Positions 23,008 through 35,300 of a stretch of DNA of 64,000 bases are shown one piece after another. The translations under genes and the position numbers were made by a program. Below the pieces are notes generated by a model, which saw nothing but the letters and a program-made list of their open reading frames with translations, did not search any database and was not told the DNA's origin. Origin of the DNA: Nematostella vectensis (Eukaryota > Cnidaria > Anthozoa > Actiniaria > Edwardsiidae). The stretch is from the NCBI RefSeq assembly GCF_932526225.1, contig NC_064034.1, positions 17,000,887 through 17,064,886 of the forward strand, written 5' to 3'. Every line of letters starts with the position of its first letter. The stretch's first letter is position 1.

Positions 23008-26000
23008 ATGTCAATGCTGGTGGATAGCAGAGCTTTCCATGTTACGAATAAAATGTAAGTTTATGAAAAACTAAGTAGTAATACTTTTGGTACTAAAGGC
23101 AATTATAATGGATGTTTAAAGGTTAAAGAACATCGAGGTGCTTTTTTTTCTCGATTTTGTGTAAGCTAAGCTCATTTTTAAGTCGTTGAATCGAGTATAC
23201 CTATTCTCCATAAAATAATCTACTTCGCATGGATGTTTGTTCGCAAATTGTCAAGGTATTAAATCATGTTTCTGAGATCTTCAGCATATGAATATGATTT
23301 CCACAGGTTTCGATTGTTTTGGAGTTTCGCTTTCTTTTCGGAAAATCGATTAAACACACAAAACTTTCTCCTAATATACTACTACGATTTATGTATTTAT
23401 AGTATCTATATATATTTATTTAACTCACATACTGTCACGAATCTCGCAATTTGATTGACTCCCGTACTCAGTATCTATCGAGCCAAAGATATTGAGTAGC
23501 GAAAAAGCCGTAGCTTTTCGCGACAAAAGCAGTTATTTATTACTGAGAATTATCAAAATCGTCATTTATTTGAAGGTAGTATGTGAGTGGATTTATACTA
23601 AAACAATTAGACTACTCGTTCTCGTTTTCAATGAGCCAAATAGTCAACTCAGCGCTTACGCGCCTCGTTGACTATCATTAAGTATAATAAAGTTTCCATT
23701 ATGTTCACTTGTCATGCTCTTGTAATCGTGTTCTTAATAAACTTTTTCAAAGCTCCTCTAACAAGCTATTTTCAATTTTTCGATACTTCGATATACCGCT
23801 ATAATGTTTCTTTCCCTTATATCGTTATGTCATATTTCCATTGAAAACAAAGAACTGAAAGAGTTATCGTATTTTGCTAAATTGAATGTATGCTGGCTCA
23901 GCTTTTATGGCTAGTTTTCTAGATCAGGGTCGAACAGAGTTACCTCTCTATTTCGTAGAACCTTCTGTGTCGCTCGGTAGGCCCTTACCCGAGGGGTACA
24001 CACACAACTGCCAAAAGTCCACCTTCGGTTTTCAATAGACGTGTAGACAAAACAATAAAGCATAAGCCAGATCACCCTGGTTTGTCATTAATCTATAAGT
24101 CAGATTTTTTTATAGCCAAATCCGACAATAAACCCTGATACTGCAAAGGCATAAAAGAAATCCCTTTTTCTTCCTGGGGGGTGGTCAGATTTTAATCAGA
24201 GAACTCACTCCCCCTCCCCTCCCCTCCCCCCGAAAAAACTAGGTCCACTTTTTCCGATTTCGCACCCCCCCCCCCCCCCCAAGAAAAATCTTGGGTACGG
24301 GCCTAAAAGCTCTGCGCAGGGAAAGCAAACTCATGTAGGAAATTTTGAGTTACACGAGTCAAGTGTACTGCTGGCTGGAGGATTTCCTCAAGAACAGGAC
24401 ACAATCAGTTGTTGTTGACGGGGAGCACTCTTCGCCTGCCATTGTAACCTCAGGCGTGCCTCAAGGGTCAGTGGTTGGTCCGTTGTTATTCCTCCTTTAT
24501 ATCAACGACCTTCCAGATGGAATTAACGGCAAAATAAGACTCTTTGCTGATGACTGTGCCCTCTACCTCCACCTGACATCCAATGAATCTCCCTCCCATC
24601 TTCAGCAAGACTTGAACAAACTCGCCGCATGGTCCAAAACTTGGAAAATGGACTTAAATCCTTCAAAGTGCTGTGTTCTGCGCATAACAAACAAAAGATC
24701 TACCATCTACGCAGATTACTCCCTGTACGGGTCCAAGCTGGAGGAGCGAGAGAGTCTCCCTACCTCGGTGTGCAGTTCTCAAATGATCTCAAATGGAACA
24801 GTCACGTAGACCACATCACTCTTAAAGCATCTCGCACTCTTAACCTAGTTAGACGGAACTTATATAGTTGTTCTAAGTAGTAAAAGCCCGCGCCTACTGT
24901 TCCTTAGTGCGCCCCACGTTGTCCTACGCGTCAACTGTGTGGGATCCCTACACTCAGAAGAACATTAACAAGATCGAGATGGTCCAGAGGCGCGCAGCCC
25001 GTTTTGTATATAGTAACTATTCTCGCTATGTTAGTGTTAGTGCTTTTATCAGTGTTCTCAAGTGGCCAGAGCTCTACCTTATAAGGAAACAGGATCGTCT
25101 TTGCATGTTGTATAAAATTGTAAATGGCCTTGTACCTATATCTCTCCTTGACCACCTTAGTTATTGCTTGTCCGTCACTCGTTGTAATCACCCGTTTAAA
25201 CTTAATGTTCTTGCCCCCCGTACAGATGCTTACAAGTTTTCATTTTTTCCCAATACTGTTCCAGATTGGAACAGCCTTCCGGCACACGCCGCTGGTGCCG
25301 GTTCATTGGATTCATTCAATACCTTAGTCTCTCAATAGAGCTGTGTAGCATATTATAATGTATTGGTTTAGTCTTATTTATTCATGTTTATATATATATA
25401 TATATATAATTTTTTTTTTTTTTTTTTACCTTGGTGTAATGCAACTCAGCTTAACCGAGCATTAAAACTGAAACTGAAACTGAAAGTTTTTACGTGTACA
25501 AGCTGATTAAATCCTGGATAAGCATTAACCTGCTTTCTAAGGGGGGCCCTCTAAGGAACCAGATATATATTTATGTGTATTAATTGTGATGTTTTTGTTA
25601 GTGTTTATGGAAGGGCTATGCAGCCGAAGCAAAATCCATATAAACCACATGCTTGTCCGCGCTGTCACAAGTCCTTCAAAAGCTCCAACGGTTTAAAGTA
25701 TCATAACGGAAAAGCTCATTCCGACAACTACGTGCATGAAATTTCGGCAAATCAAGGTGTGTGACCATTGTGTAGTTCCAGAAAATATCCATACCCCCCC
25801 CCCCCCCCCCCCATGGAGGGGGTCGGAGGTGTGACCCCCCACCACTCTGGAATTTCCAATCCCCTGGAAAAAAGTAAAAACAGTAACTGTTAAGGTAAAA
25901 GGGCATTCTACCCCCCTCCCCTCTGGAAATTTCTGGCCGTTTCACCCCCCCCCCCCCCCCGAAATTTCCAATCCCCACAATGGTGGGGGGGGTATGAATA

Positions 26001-29000
26001 TTTTCTGGAACTACACATTTAAAATTAAAATATGTAGTTTAAAAATCAACCTGTGTTTCGTTTCAATCACATAGTAGTAGAAAATCATGTTTTGTAAGCG
26101 TTAAGACCTCTCTGGTAAAGCTTAAGCTCGCTAATATCCCAATCCTTTCTTATAGTAATGAGCAAACCTTCCAAGAAACCGATCCCGCCGGCCCTAGAAC
26201 TGAGGTCTGGGGTAGACAGTATGTCTCCAGAGATGACTCTTCTAACAGAGTTTGCTCTGATCGCCACAAGCCCACAAAGCCCCTTGATGCAGACTGGGTA
26301 CGATGAGAGGTTTTGTAACCCTCTTCATCAGGACAGCCCACCACGCCCTGAAGACAGCCCCCCTCCCGGTCTGGTTGACCCGAGAGACATCGTACGTGCA
26401 CGTGATGAACATACATAGCATTTAGTGGTAGCCGTAGTAATGTCTTGCTTTTCTGTATAGAAAACATTTGTTTATATTTTTAAAAGGAGGTTTTTGGAAG
26501 TGTGTCCAGGGGATTACGCAGCCTATAGGCCTGCAGTCACTGGACTGCAAAAAAAAAATGGCGTTCTTATGTGCATAAACGAGGGAAAAAATCTAATGTT
26601 TGCTCATTCATTTTTATGTACGTAGTTAAATATATATGATGAGTAGAAAAACTATGATTTTCTTAACCATGGTAGTCCACAGACGAGGATGACAGAGGAT
26701 CGTGTAATATTCTCAAAAGTCTAACGCATTGCCGCCAATTTCCAATCCAAAAGCGGGAGCTATGAGATCTTCACGGGGATGCGAGGCTACGCCCTCATCC
26801 AGCTTCTGAATCCTTTAACTGCAACTTGTTAAAATCCTGCGAACGCCCCTGGTGTCCTAGTCCTCATGAGTTTCTCGTGTTCGCAGTTCCTCCTTTTTGC
26901 TGACGAAGCCTCGTTTTTCATTAAACCTCCTTGCCATGGTGTCTCGATTGTATCAGGCTCGTTTTCAGTGCCCGTGTACTGTTAACCTAGTCGTCTGACG
27001 GGGGTCAGTACGCAGCTCTTACAAGCTGCAATTTGATTGGGCAAATGAGCAATATCGGCACCTCGACACAGAGAACGAGAAGAATAGAGACAAAGAACTC
27101 CTTTGTAGAACAAAGATAATAGGAGACAAAGCAGCTGCGTACTCTCTGACGGTGCCTTGTTTAAATTGCGCTACATTTCCAGTTTGCTTTGCTTTCGTTG
27201 AGCCTCATTTTCAGGTTGCTTGTACATTTTGTTTGTTTAGTTATGATTTTGATCTATCGTGTACATTCTCCTTACAATAATCAGTGGGCTTATTTAAGGA
27301 TTGTCAAATATTTTTTTATATACGGTGCCAATAACTATCCCCACTGATTTTTGTACTATTTAAGTCAGGGGCGGATCTAGCCTTTCGCTAAAGGGGGGTT
27401 TGGCTTAGTGCCAAAAAGAGGGGGAGGGGGTATTTTTTTTGTTACATATGGTTTTCTGGCAGCCCAAAGGGGGGATTTGAACCCCCTAAACCCTCCCCCT
27501 AGATCTGCTACTGTAAGTATGAAGTTGTTGATTTGTTGACGTTGTTGACAGCATTCTCTTGACATGTTATCAGGACTACGACATACCCAGTGTCGAGAGT
27601 GAGTTGAGCACAAGCCCAGGTCCTGATTCTACGACCTATCGCTACGCCACCCCTCCCCCCACAGTATGGAACTGCTTCCTAGATGGTACTCGTGTACAGC
27701 TCGAGGGTGAGAGTGATTGGAGGTTCGCTGAGGATCTCGGGAATGACGATATCCCACGTGTTTCCTTACCAGAAGAAGGCCTCAAGCTAACCTCGTGCCA
27801 CCGAGTCGACTTGAACATGGAGGAAAAGGTGAACCTTCGCTGATATTCTTATCATTACGTACCCCTAAACCTTGTACAAAGTACGCAAAAATTGCTCTTA
27901 TATCTAAGAACTCCCTCCAGCTTTTCAGTTTTCAAGAAGCTGAGAATTGATGTTTAGCACGTGTGTATGTTCGTCTTTAGAATGTATTATCTGGATCAAA
28001 TAGTACTGTTCTGGGCCGGGTTCCTAGAAAGCAAGTTAACGCTAACTAAAGGAATGAATGCCCCTTTTATCCAATCAAATGTCAAGGCTAGCGCTAACCT
28101 ACTTTCCAGGAACCGGTCCCTGGGTACCATTTCTTTGACAAAGTCTGCTTAGAAACCGCTCTTAGTGTCACACACGCCTTCCCCTTCCTTGTGGGGAAGG
28201 CGTGCGTGACACAAAGAGCGGCGGCTAAGCAGACTAGCTTTGACCAGTTTTTGAATTTCTGTGGCGTCCAATAAAAACGCTCGTGTCTCCCGCGATCTGG
28301 TTGCGTTTCACGCGCGCAAGAAAAAACTGGCAGGGGGCAAGTTAACTCCCTCCCTACGCCCTCTCCAACTAGGCGCCTTTCACTAAGAAATCAAGTGACT
28401 TTTTGAGAAGCAAACTCGCGCAAAAATAAACACAGAAAATGCTGCGGCCGTCACGCCAGAGAGCGAAAAAAAATCTTTCAACGAATATACGCCCCTCTGA
28501 TAGAAAGTTTCTCGCTGATTTGTTATTTTTTTTGTGGATGTTAATTTGTCGTTTAGACATATCAAACATATTCCCCACGGATAGTGTCCTTCGTATGCAT
28601 TGCCTTATATCGGCATTGATGCCCATATTTAGAAGAGCTAAAGTTTTCACGCTCCCTGATCTCCAGAAAACATGGTGAAAAATGCTGATTCCTGTCAATT
28701 TGAGACTCGAGGCAAAAATGTGTCAAAAAAAACTTTATCGCTTGGTCAAATCTTTATCACACAAGCCTCGAAAAGCCCCTAGTCCCAGGCCTCCAAGAGA
28801 TTGGCCGAGCGAGTTTTAAGGTCACCCAAATATTGATATGGTCCGCTTGAGTTTTCCATCTTTCTTTCTTCAATCAGGAGTATGTTCTCGCAACTTTCCA
28901 TTCCACCACCGCCGACCAACCGAGCCTGCGAGCCGAGGTGGCTTGCGGTCATCCGTTCTTTGTCAAAGCGAAAGGCTGGTCGTCCTTCCGGCCCTCCCTG

Positions 29001-31106
29001 ACCGCAGAGCAGTATGGGATCATCTGTCAGACGCTCGCTTGTGGCGACGTGTGCCTACCCTCATCTCACCCTGACGTACTCAAGGCTCTGCGCATGCGTA
29101 GAAGCAGTAGCATGTAAGAATATAGTAACAGTTTTATTAGCCTGCGTAGCAAGCGCTAAGAGCTGGGAAGATGAGGAATAGATCCCGCGGGGCTGGAGAG
29201 AAGGATGAAGGGCGCACTTGCGCGCGCGCGCCTCGTCTTCGTCTCTCTTCTTTTCCATCCTTTTAGGCCTGCTTCGGAGGCTACATTTTCATTTTTAGAG
29301 ACTCCCATTTTCTAGTCTGTATTCAGCGTCTCTTAAGTTCCCTTCCTGCGTGGGAATTACTGGACGACCTTTTAATGATTGCCAAGCAGGCCAATGTGCT
29401 GTTTTGTTGACGCAGGTTCGACTTCACAGATGTGGATTCAACGGCCGCTCTGACCCTCAGCTGCATGGCCAAGGTGAGGTCTGCAGTCAATCAAGAGTCG
29501 AACAGCTTGCGGACTCATTCTCGTTTTCATTCATCCCAGATTCTTTCAAGAATACAGTTTCCTTAGCAGAAAACGTTTTTCCAGTTGCTTCTTTCGAATT
29601 TCCTTACACGGCAATTTTTACCGTCCTCGCAGCGCCCACAAACACCAGGTCTAAACCATGTTTCGGTCTCTTTTTTGATAACCCCCTTGTCCCCGTACCT
29701 AAGCCATCACGTTTGCGCTGGTAGTTAAGAAAACTGTTTTGGCTGGTAGTTAAGAAAACTGTTTTGGCTGGTAGTTAAGAAAACTGTTTTGGTTGGTAGT
29801 TAAGAAAACTGTTTTGGTTGGTAGTTAAGAAAACTGTTAATTTTACGTGTGTATTTTGCTAGAAAACGTTTCTAGATTGATCTAGTAACCTATAACCAGA
29901 GCTAAGGATGCCGATTTGGACTTAATTGATCCGTGGTTTTTCTTAGACACGCACCTGGAATAGCCGTCTCTGGCATCGTGACATACGTTGTTTCTCATTC
30001 CAGGTTCGCCAGGAGCATAAAACACGTAAAACCAAACTACTCTCTACCCTCCCCCCGCGCATGCGCAAGACGCCGTCCCAACTACAACAACTGAACAAGA
30101 GACCAATGAACGCCTTCATGCTATTTGCAAAGCGTTATCGACTGGAGATCACACAAGCCCATCCTGGCAAGGACAACAGGTAACACCACTTTACCATTAC
30201 TAGACAGGGCCGTAGCAGGGGGTGGGGCACTGGGGCCGCGTGCCCCCCAATATTTTTGGATGTGCCCCCCCCCCCCCCAATATTTTCTTAATGTTTCTGT
30301 ATTGTGCCCCCCAATCTTACGTGGCCTGCTACGGCTCTGCTATATTAAAGTCAGCATCATCATCATCATCATCGTCATCGTCATCGTCGTCGTCGTCGTC
30401 TTAGTCAACAACAACAACAGCAGCAAAATATATGTAGTTATCTGTCAGTTGTTTATTATTACTATTACTTGTATAGCCTTGTGTGTGAGATTGAGCACAG
30501 GTCATCTTACGTGACATCTTACGTTTTCCTTTCCCTTTCCCTAGAGCTATAAGTGTTATTCTTGGCGACAAATGGAAGTCGATGAAGCAAGAGGAACGAA
30601 AGCAGTACGTGATGGAAGCCAAACAACTTGCGGAGGAACACAAAAAGGTGAATCCTGACTGCTGGAAGAGGAAGAGATCCGGGCCGCAGGTACGGTCGCA
30701 TCATCAGTGATTATTAACATAATAAATGAATGAATGAATGAGCTGATGAATGAACGATCGAATGTACTGATGATTGAATGAATGAAAGAACGAAGGAATG
30801 GATGAATGAATCAATAAACATTAAAATACATAAATAAATATGTTTATTACATTCTTTGCTGAAATCCCTTTCTCATGTGAACATCCCAACTTACAATTTC
30901 TTGTCGTAGAATGAGAACTTTTATTCGTGAGAACTTTTATTCATTAAAGCAGCTCCATCTCCATCTTGATAATCGTGACAATTTTCAACCCAATTATAAT
31001 CATCATTATTACCGGACCCGATACCGATATCTGTCTCGATTTGCACGCTAACGCTTTTTCTCTTCTTTAGGGTCGCAGTAAGGGCAGTGGCTACAGGAGA
31101 GTGTGA
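23008..31106 (+). CDS. HBP1: HMG-box transcription factor HBP1 with AXH domain
   Basis: HBP1 is a nuclear repressor that binds DNA through an HMG box and partners (SIN3, RB family) through its AXH and N-terminal regions. Exons: 23008-23054, 25602-25756, 26156-26391, 27574-27828, 28878-29113, 29416-29473, 30004-30179, 30545-30689 and 31071-31106. These sum to 1344 nt (447 codons plus TGA) with consistent phases; human HBP1 is about 514 aa. Visible: LTEFALIATSPQSPLMQ (a conserved HBP1 motif); AXH domain from VWNCFLDGTRVQL to GHPFFVKAKGWSSFRPSL and GDVCLPSSHPD; FDFTDVDSTAAL; and HMG box KRPMNAFMLFAKRYR...HPGKDNRAISVILGDKWK...NPDCWKRKR. The first two coding exons are less certain; exon 2 encodes a C2H2 finger not present in human HBP1. 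Confidence 0.92.
24345..25490 (+). mobile_element. Decayed LINE reverse transcriptase, CR1/Jockey-like
   Basis: The 3' part of a non-LTR retrotransposon lies in an HBP1 intron, same strand. RT motifs visible: SGVPQGSVVGPLLFLLYIND, then LFADDCALY (catalytic FADD), then AAWSKTWKMDLNPSKC, LSYASTVWDPYT, and QRRAARFVYSNYSR. The frame shifts near 24750 and 24885 and a stop lies near 24880, so it is inactive. It is 5'-truncated and ends in an (ACTGAA)n tail at about 25465-25487. Confidence 0.9.
25602..25756 (+). other. HBP1: C2H2 zinc finger exon of HBP1
   Basis: The exon encodes HACPRCHKSFKSSNGLKYH followed by NGKAH, a C-x2-C-x12-H-x4-H finger. Acceptor TTTTGTTAG precedes 25602 and donor GTGTGTG follows 25756. 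Entry phase fits the upstream exon (ends AT, next T gives Ile), and exit phase 1 fits the 26156 exon. Transcript evidence would be needed to be sure it belongs to HBP1. Confidence 0.7.
25769..26017. mobile_element. Foldback element with C-rich core in HBP1 intron
   Basis: Left arm TGTGTAGTTCCAGAAAATAT and right arm ATATTTTCTGGAACTACACA (one inserted base) are inverted copies. The core carries C13-C19 tracts and two GGAATTTCCAATCCCC-like segments. It inserted 13 bp after the zinc-finger exon donor. Confidence 0.85.
27366..27514. mobile_element. Dispersed G-rich element, copy 2 (within HBP1 intron)
   Basis: Ends GGGGCGGATCTAGCC and CCCCTAGATCTGCT are imperfect inverted repeats. The interior matches the copy at 18769-18899 (TTTGGCTTAGTG, ACATATGGTTTTCTGGCAGC). 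It ends about 60 bp before the AXH exon at 27574. Confidence 0.75.
28011..28124. mobile_element. Palindromic MITE, copy 1
   Basis: CTGGGCCGGGTTCCTAGAAA at the left is the inverted complement of the right end, TTTCCAGGAACCGGTCCCTG (a few mismatches). A related copy lies at 48874-49015. Confidence 0.75.
28139..28241. repeat. Near-perfect long hairpin
   Basis: Arms of about 43 nt (28141-28184 and 28193-28235) flank an 8-nt loop. The innermost stem is GTGTCACACACGCCTTCCCC against GGGGAAGGCGTGCGTGACAC. It adjoins the palindromic MITE ending at 28124, so it may be part of a nested insertion. Confidence 0.8.
29717..29838 (+). repeat. 25-bp tandem repeat, five copies, HBP1 intron
   Basis: The unit is GGCTGGTAGTTAAGAAAACT plus GTTTT, repeated five times with near identity. 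It is not visibly related to a splice junction. Confidence 0.9.
30206..30338. mobile_element. MITE with AGGGCCGTAGCAGG ends, copy 1 (HBP1 intron)
   Basis: AGGGCCGTAGCAGG at the left matches the inverted right end CCTGCTACGGCTCT. It contains TGGGGCACTGGGG, a C14 tract and AATATTTT blocks. A second copy is at 33746-33906. Confidence 0.8.
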
Positions 31107-31599
31107 CAAGCCCTGCTCGACTCAAACATAGTAATATATAGCGTCTTGTCTTCGATGGATTATTTCAGATTGTTCAACGCACTGATTGTGGGTTGTGATG
31201 ATTTCAGCTTGCTAACAACTCATACACAACCAATTGCAAGAAAAAAATAAGCTCATTTTCTTAATACTAACGTTCTTCTTAGCCCGTTTCAGCTTCGTGT
31301 CACCACTGATTAGAGACTGCAATACATATTGAATGTCTATTTTATTGATTCAAATTTTACCAAGTGATCCTCAAAGTTCTTTCTTTATACCGCATGCTTT
31401 TTATTTCATCACTGTCGCTGTTCTAGTTACAAAAAATGGGCCAGCTTTTCGGCTATTTATACATGATTTCGGCCCGTTACATTAACGGCGCCATGTTACG
31501 TCCTGTTCTATATTTATAGAATAGTATATTGGGTTCTATGGTATCCTTCGAAGTGTTTACTATTATAAGAAATAGAGACTAGTTAGTTATACGTCACGA

Positions 31600-31715
31600 A
31601 ATTATCGGCGCCATGTCGCGTTTTGGCGCCATGTCGCGTTTTGGCGCCATGTCGCGTTTTGGCGCCATGTCGCGTTTTGGCGCCATGTCGCGTTTTGGCG
31701 CCATGACATGTTTTG
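31600..31715 (+). repeat. 18-bp repeat in the HBP1 3' UTR
   Basis: About six copies of TTTTGGCGCCATGTCGCG, with GGCGCC palindromes, followed by degenerate copies (TTGGCGTCATGTTACG). Confidence 0.85.
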
Positions 31716-31927
31716 GAACTATTGGCGTCATGTTACGTTTTTGCGCTGTGTGACGTACTTTCTACACGTCGTCGCTTGTTGGCCCCATATTAGGTGTTAT
31801 TATATTAATAGCGCTTCCATGTAAATAGTTTATAGAAGAGTGGGCAAAGCCAAATTTTATCTAATTTTAGCTTTTGCGTGGTTTGCATTATTTTATAATG
31901 TAGGTAGTGTAGATATGAAATTGATGA

Positions 31928-31956
31928 AATAAAACCCGTTTAATCAATTTTTTATT
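31928..31956. terminator. Facing poly(A) signals of HBP1 (+) and a discoidin gene (-)
   Basis: AATAAA at 31928-31933 serves the plus strand, 822 nt past the HBP1 stop. TTTATT at 31951-31956 is AATAAA on the minus strand, about 405 nt past the stop at 32361. The two signals are 17 bp apart, so the mature 3' ends probably overlap. Confidence 0.55.
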
Positions 31957-32360
31957 TTCTTGTATATTCTTATCCTTATCATTCACATGTCCGAATTTTT
32001 ACTAATTAAAACTTAAAATACAAAATATATTGAAATAGCAACAATGCATTAACACTGAAACTAGCGCCTTCAGTACTGCACCGTCGACCCTCTGACATCA
32101 AGTAGCGAATTGTTGTGATAAACTCTACTCTGTCATTCAGTCCATCAATAGCGAAAGTTATGATTCTGTTTTTTTCTTAAAATTTGCACAAATATTTCAG
32201 TTGGGTAAACACTTTTAGTCTGACTTTCAATAAGATTGCATCTAGAACTCCGATTTACGGATGTAAAATACGTTTACATAGCCGAACAAAGCTGCTCGAT
32301 TCACTGCTAAGGAAGAATGGATTGATTGATGACTTAAAGCTTGCAAGCTGGAACGGTAGA

Positions 32361-35300
32361 CTATTTTTTGTTCACATCATGGTAGTTGCTGCTCTCACTG
32401 CTTGCCTGACTTCCTCGTCGTATCATATTCTCGCCATGAGGAATCTCAATATCGTCGTTCTTAGGGACTTCATCGTCCTCATCAGTAACCGAGAAGCCAA
32501 TAATTCCGCGCTTGTTCAAGACTTCTTCTGCGGAGAACTCGGCCGTCACTTCTTGCACTTCATCCTCCTTAAAGAGCGAACAATCAGAACACATGGAAGT
32601 ATAGTGAGCATATAGTGAACACAGGGGAAGCAAACAATCTGGACACGGGAATAAAGCGATCAATCCGAAGTCAGGGACTATATTAAATCCCCTGTTGGTC
32701 TGAGAGGTATACGTCCCCGCCATTAACATCATGTTGTTCGTGTTGTACACCTTACCCCATTACCACCCCTCTCTACCTCTCCCCTACCCCTGCTTACTCG
32801 GGCATGGTGACTGTCATGTTGTAATCCTTACCCCATCCCACCCCCTACCCTACCTCCGCCTACCCTTTCTCCGCCTCCTCTTGCAAGTCATTTTGTACCC
32901 CTACCCTACCTCTGCTTCCTCCGCCTGCTCAGGCATGGTGACCGTCGTGGTGTGGCTATGCGTGATGATGGTCATGTTATAAGCCTCGTTCGCGTACGCT
33001 TCTTTAATTCTACGAGTTGACGCCACCGGCTTAGACTTGGACTTTCTTACTGTGGACTTATGGCGGACCACCTTCCTGTGAATAGCGAGACTCAGAGATT
33101 AGTAAGTCACACGAATATTACTAGCATCATCTTTTTCGTATTCATCGTAGTCGTCATCACCATCATCATTGTGATTATCATCATCATTATAATCATCATT
33201 ATCGTCGTTATCATTGTCATCATCATAATCATTATTATATGTTATGTTAACTAAACCAATTATGATACGGATTCCGTATCCTGGATCTCGGATACCTCTT
33301 TATATCAAGTAACAGTTTCCCCTACATCGGCGACACCATCTTATACATAATAAACAGAGTTTATAACTTCTAAAACTCGAAAAGCAAGTGTAATATATGA
33401 TTTGTCTTACCTTTTTCGTATGTAGCAGAAATACAAGAACATGAATACAAGCATAGCCAGAAGCAGTGCAGACACAAGAATCCAGAAAAATGTCCCTGCA
33501 AGGAGATTTCGAGTATAAGCAGAATGCTAGAATGCACGAGAAATCAGTAGTCCAATACTCACACCACCACGTGTCATTCAGTACAGGAGCGGTGGGCATC
33601 ACAGGGCCGCTGTAAATTGCTAAGCAAATTGGTTTAATTAGTACACCACCAAATACAAAACACACATATGAGATGCATATCCGATCCCCCCCCCACCCCT
33701 TGTGGTCTGTTTCAATGGCAATTTTCCACCGTGCCCTCACTACTCAGGGCCGTAGCAGGGGTGGGGCACTGGGGGCACGTGCCCCCTCACCAATATTTTC
33801 AAAAATTATAAGAAAATAACCAGTAGGGACGTGGCTGTTCCCCCTTTTAATTTCTTATTGTTTCTGTACCGTGCCTACCCCATATTTCAAGGCCTTCTAC
33901 GGCTATGCTTATTACTGTAACCTTGTCATAGTAATTTATTTGTAACCTGTTGTCAGTATCAAGTATATTTGTACCTGTTGCGTTTTTCTCTCCAAACAGA
34001 CCAACGCGCATGCAAATCTTGTTTTTCCACGCGACAGGTCTTAAGCGGATGTACTGCACGTTGAGTGGGTAAGGTAGCTCGTGGCATGTCGTCTCGTTAC
34101 CATTAGTATTCCCCGCAAACACCTGGGAAAGACACATCGTTCAACTAGACGCCTCACCCCTAAAGTTCGGCTAAACTAGGCGACATGTCGAGCGCGACAT
34201 GTAGCGTGCGACATGTCTCCTAAATGATTCCAAGTTAAGCCACTACCAGAAACATGTAGCGCGCGACATGTCTCCTAAATGATTCCTAGTTTAGCCACTA
34301 CCAGAAACATGTAGTGCGCGACATGTCTCCTAAATGATTCCAAGTTAAGCCACTACCAAAAACATGCCGTGCGCGACAAATGCGATATAGCGCGACACGA
34401 AAATATTTCTCAGAAACATTTCTTTGTCGCTGCTACAAGATTTGACGCGAGCTTAAATAGTTTTCGAGTTGGCTAAACTAGAAGACATGCACGCTACATG
34501 TCTCAAGTTTAGCCAGGCCCTGAGACATTGTACTCTGGTAAGGAAGCTGATGTTAAAGCTAGTCTCCTTCCCTTTTGGGTGACCGTCTTTGGTGTGCAAA
34601 ATCTACTTAGACCCCGTTCCCAAGTATCCGTTTTCGTTTGAAAACGCAACCTTTTTGTTACGAATACGGGTATCGTCCACACCGACATCGGAACGATTTG
34701 AAAACGATACCCTTTCGGAGCCGTGGGAACGGACGAAAACGAAACCTTTCGAAAACGATGGCATGATAAATCGGGTCCAGTCCACTTGGCGCGCGAGTAC
34801 GCATGCGCTTTATAGCATATTATCGATTTCGTATCGTTCCTGCGTTTCCGTGGGGACGGGTCGTATCAAAATGAAAACGCTTCGTGTGGACGCGGATCTT
34901 TATAAAAACGGTACAAAAAGGTTGCGTTTTCAAACAAAAACGGATACATGAGGACGGGGTCTTAGAGCAAAAAATACCTAAGGGATTACAATTGTATTCG
35001 ACCACTTTCAATAGGCCATTCCAGCTATAAGCGGGCGCGCGCACTCGACATGGAAACCTACCTCAGCTACCGGCATGCAGCGTGCAATTCGTTTGGTGCA
35101 TGCTTAAGAAAGCGCTCGCAAGCTTGTAACTGGAATGGCCTATTAGCGAACTTATAGGGTGAGGGTTGTTCAAACTATCTCTTACGGACCACCAGCGATC
35201 ACCAACTTACTAATGGGTGTTCGTTTGCGTAGCTATACTTGCTGTAACTCGCATCCTTTTCGTTCTTGTACTCTAACATATACTCCGTGACCCAGCTGGT

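Noticed and set aside
33060-33254. Isoleucine-rich ORF, possible membrane peptide
   Set aside because: Trinucleotide ATC/ATT repeat; part overlaps an exon of the minus-strand discoidin gene.
34589-34951. 120-codon ORF
   Set aside because: Lies wholly inside a foldback element; both strands are open because of the palindrome.
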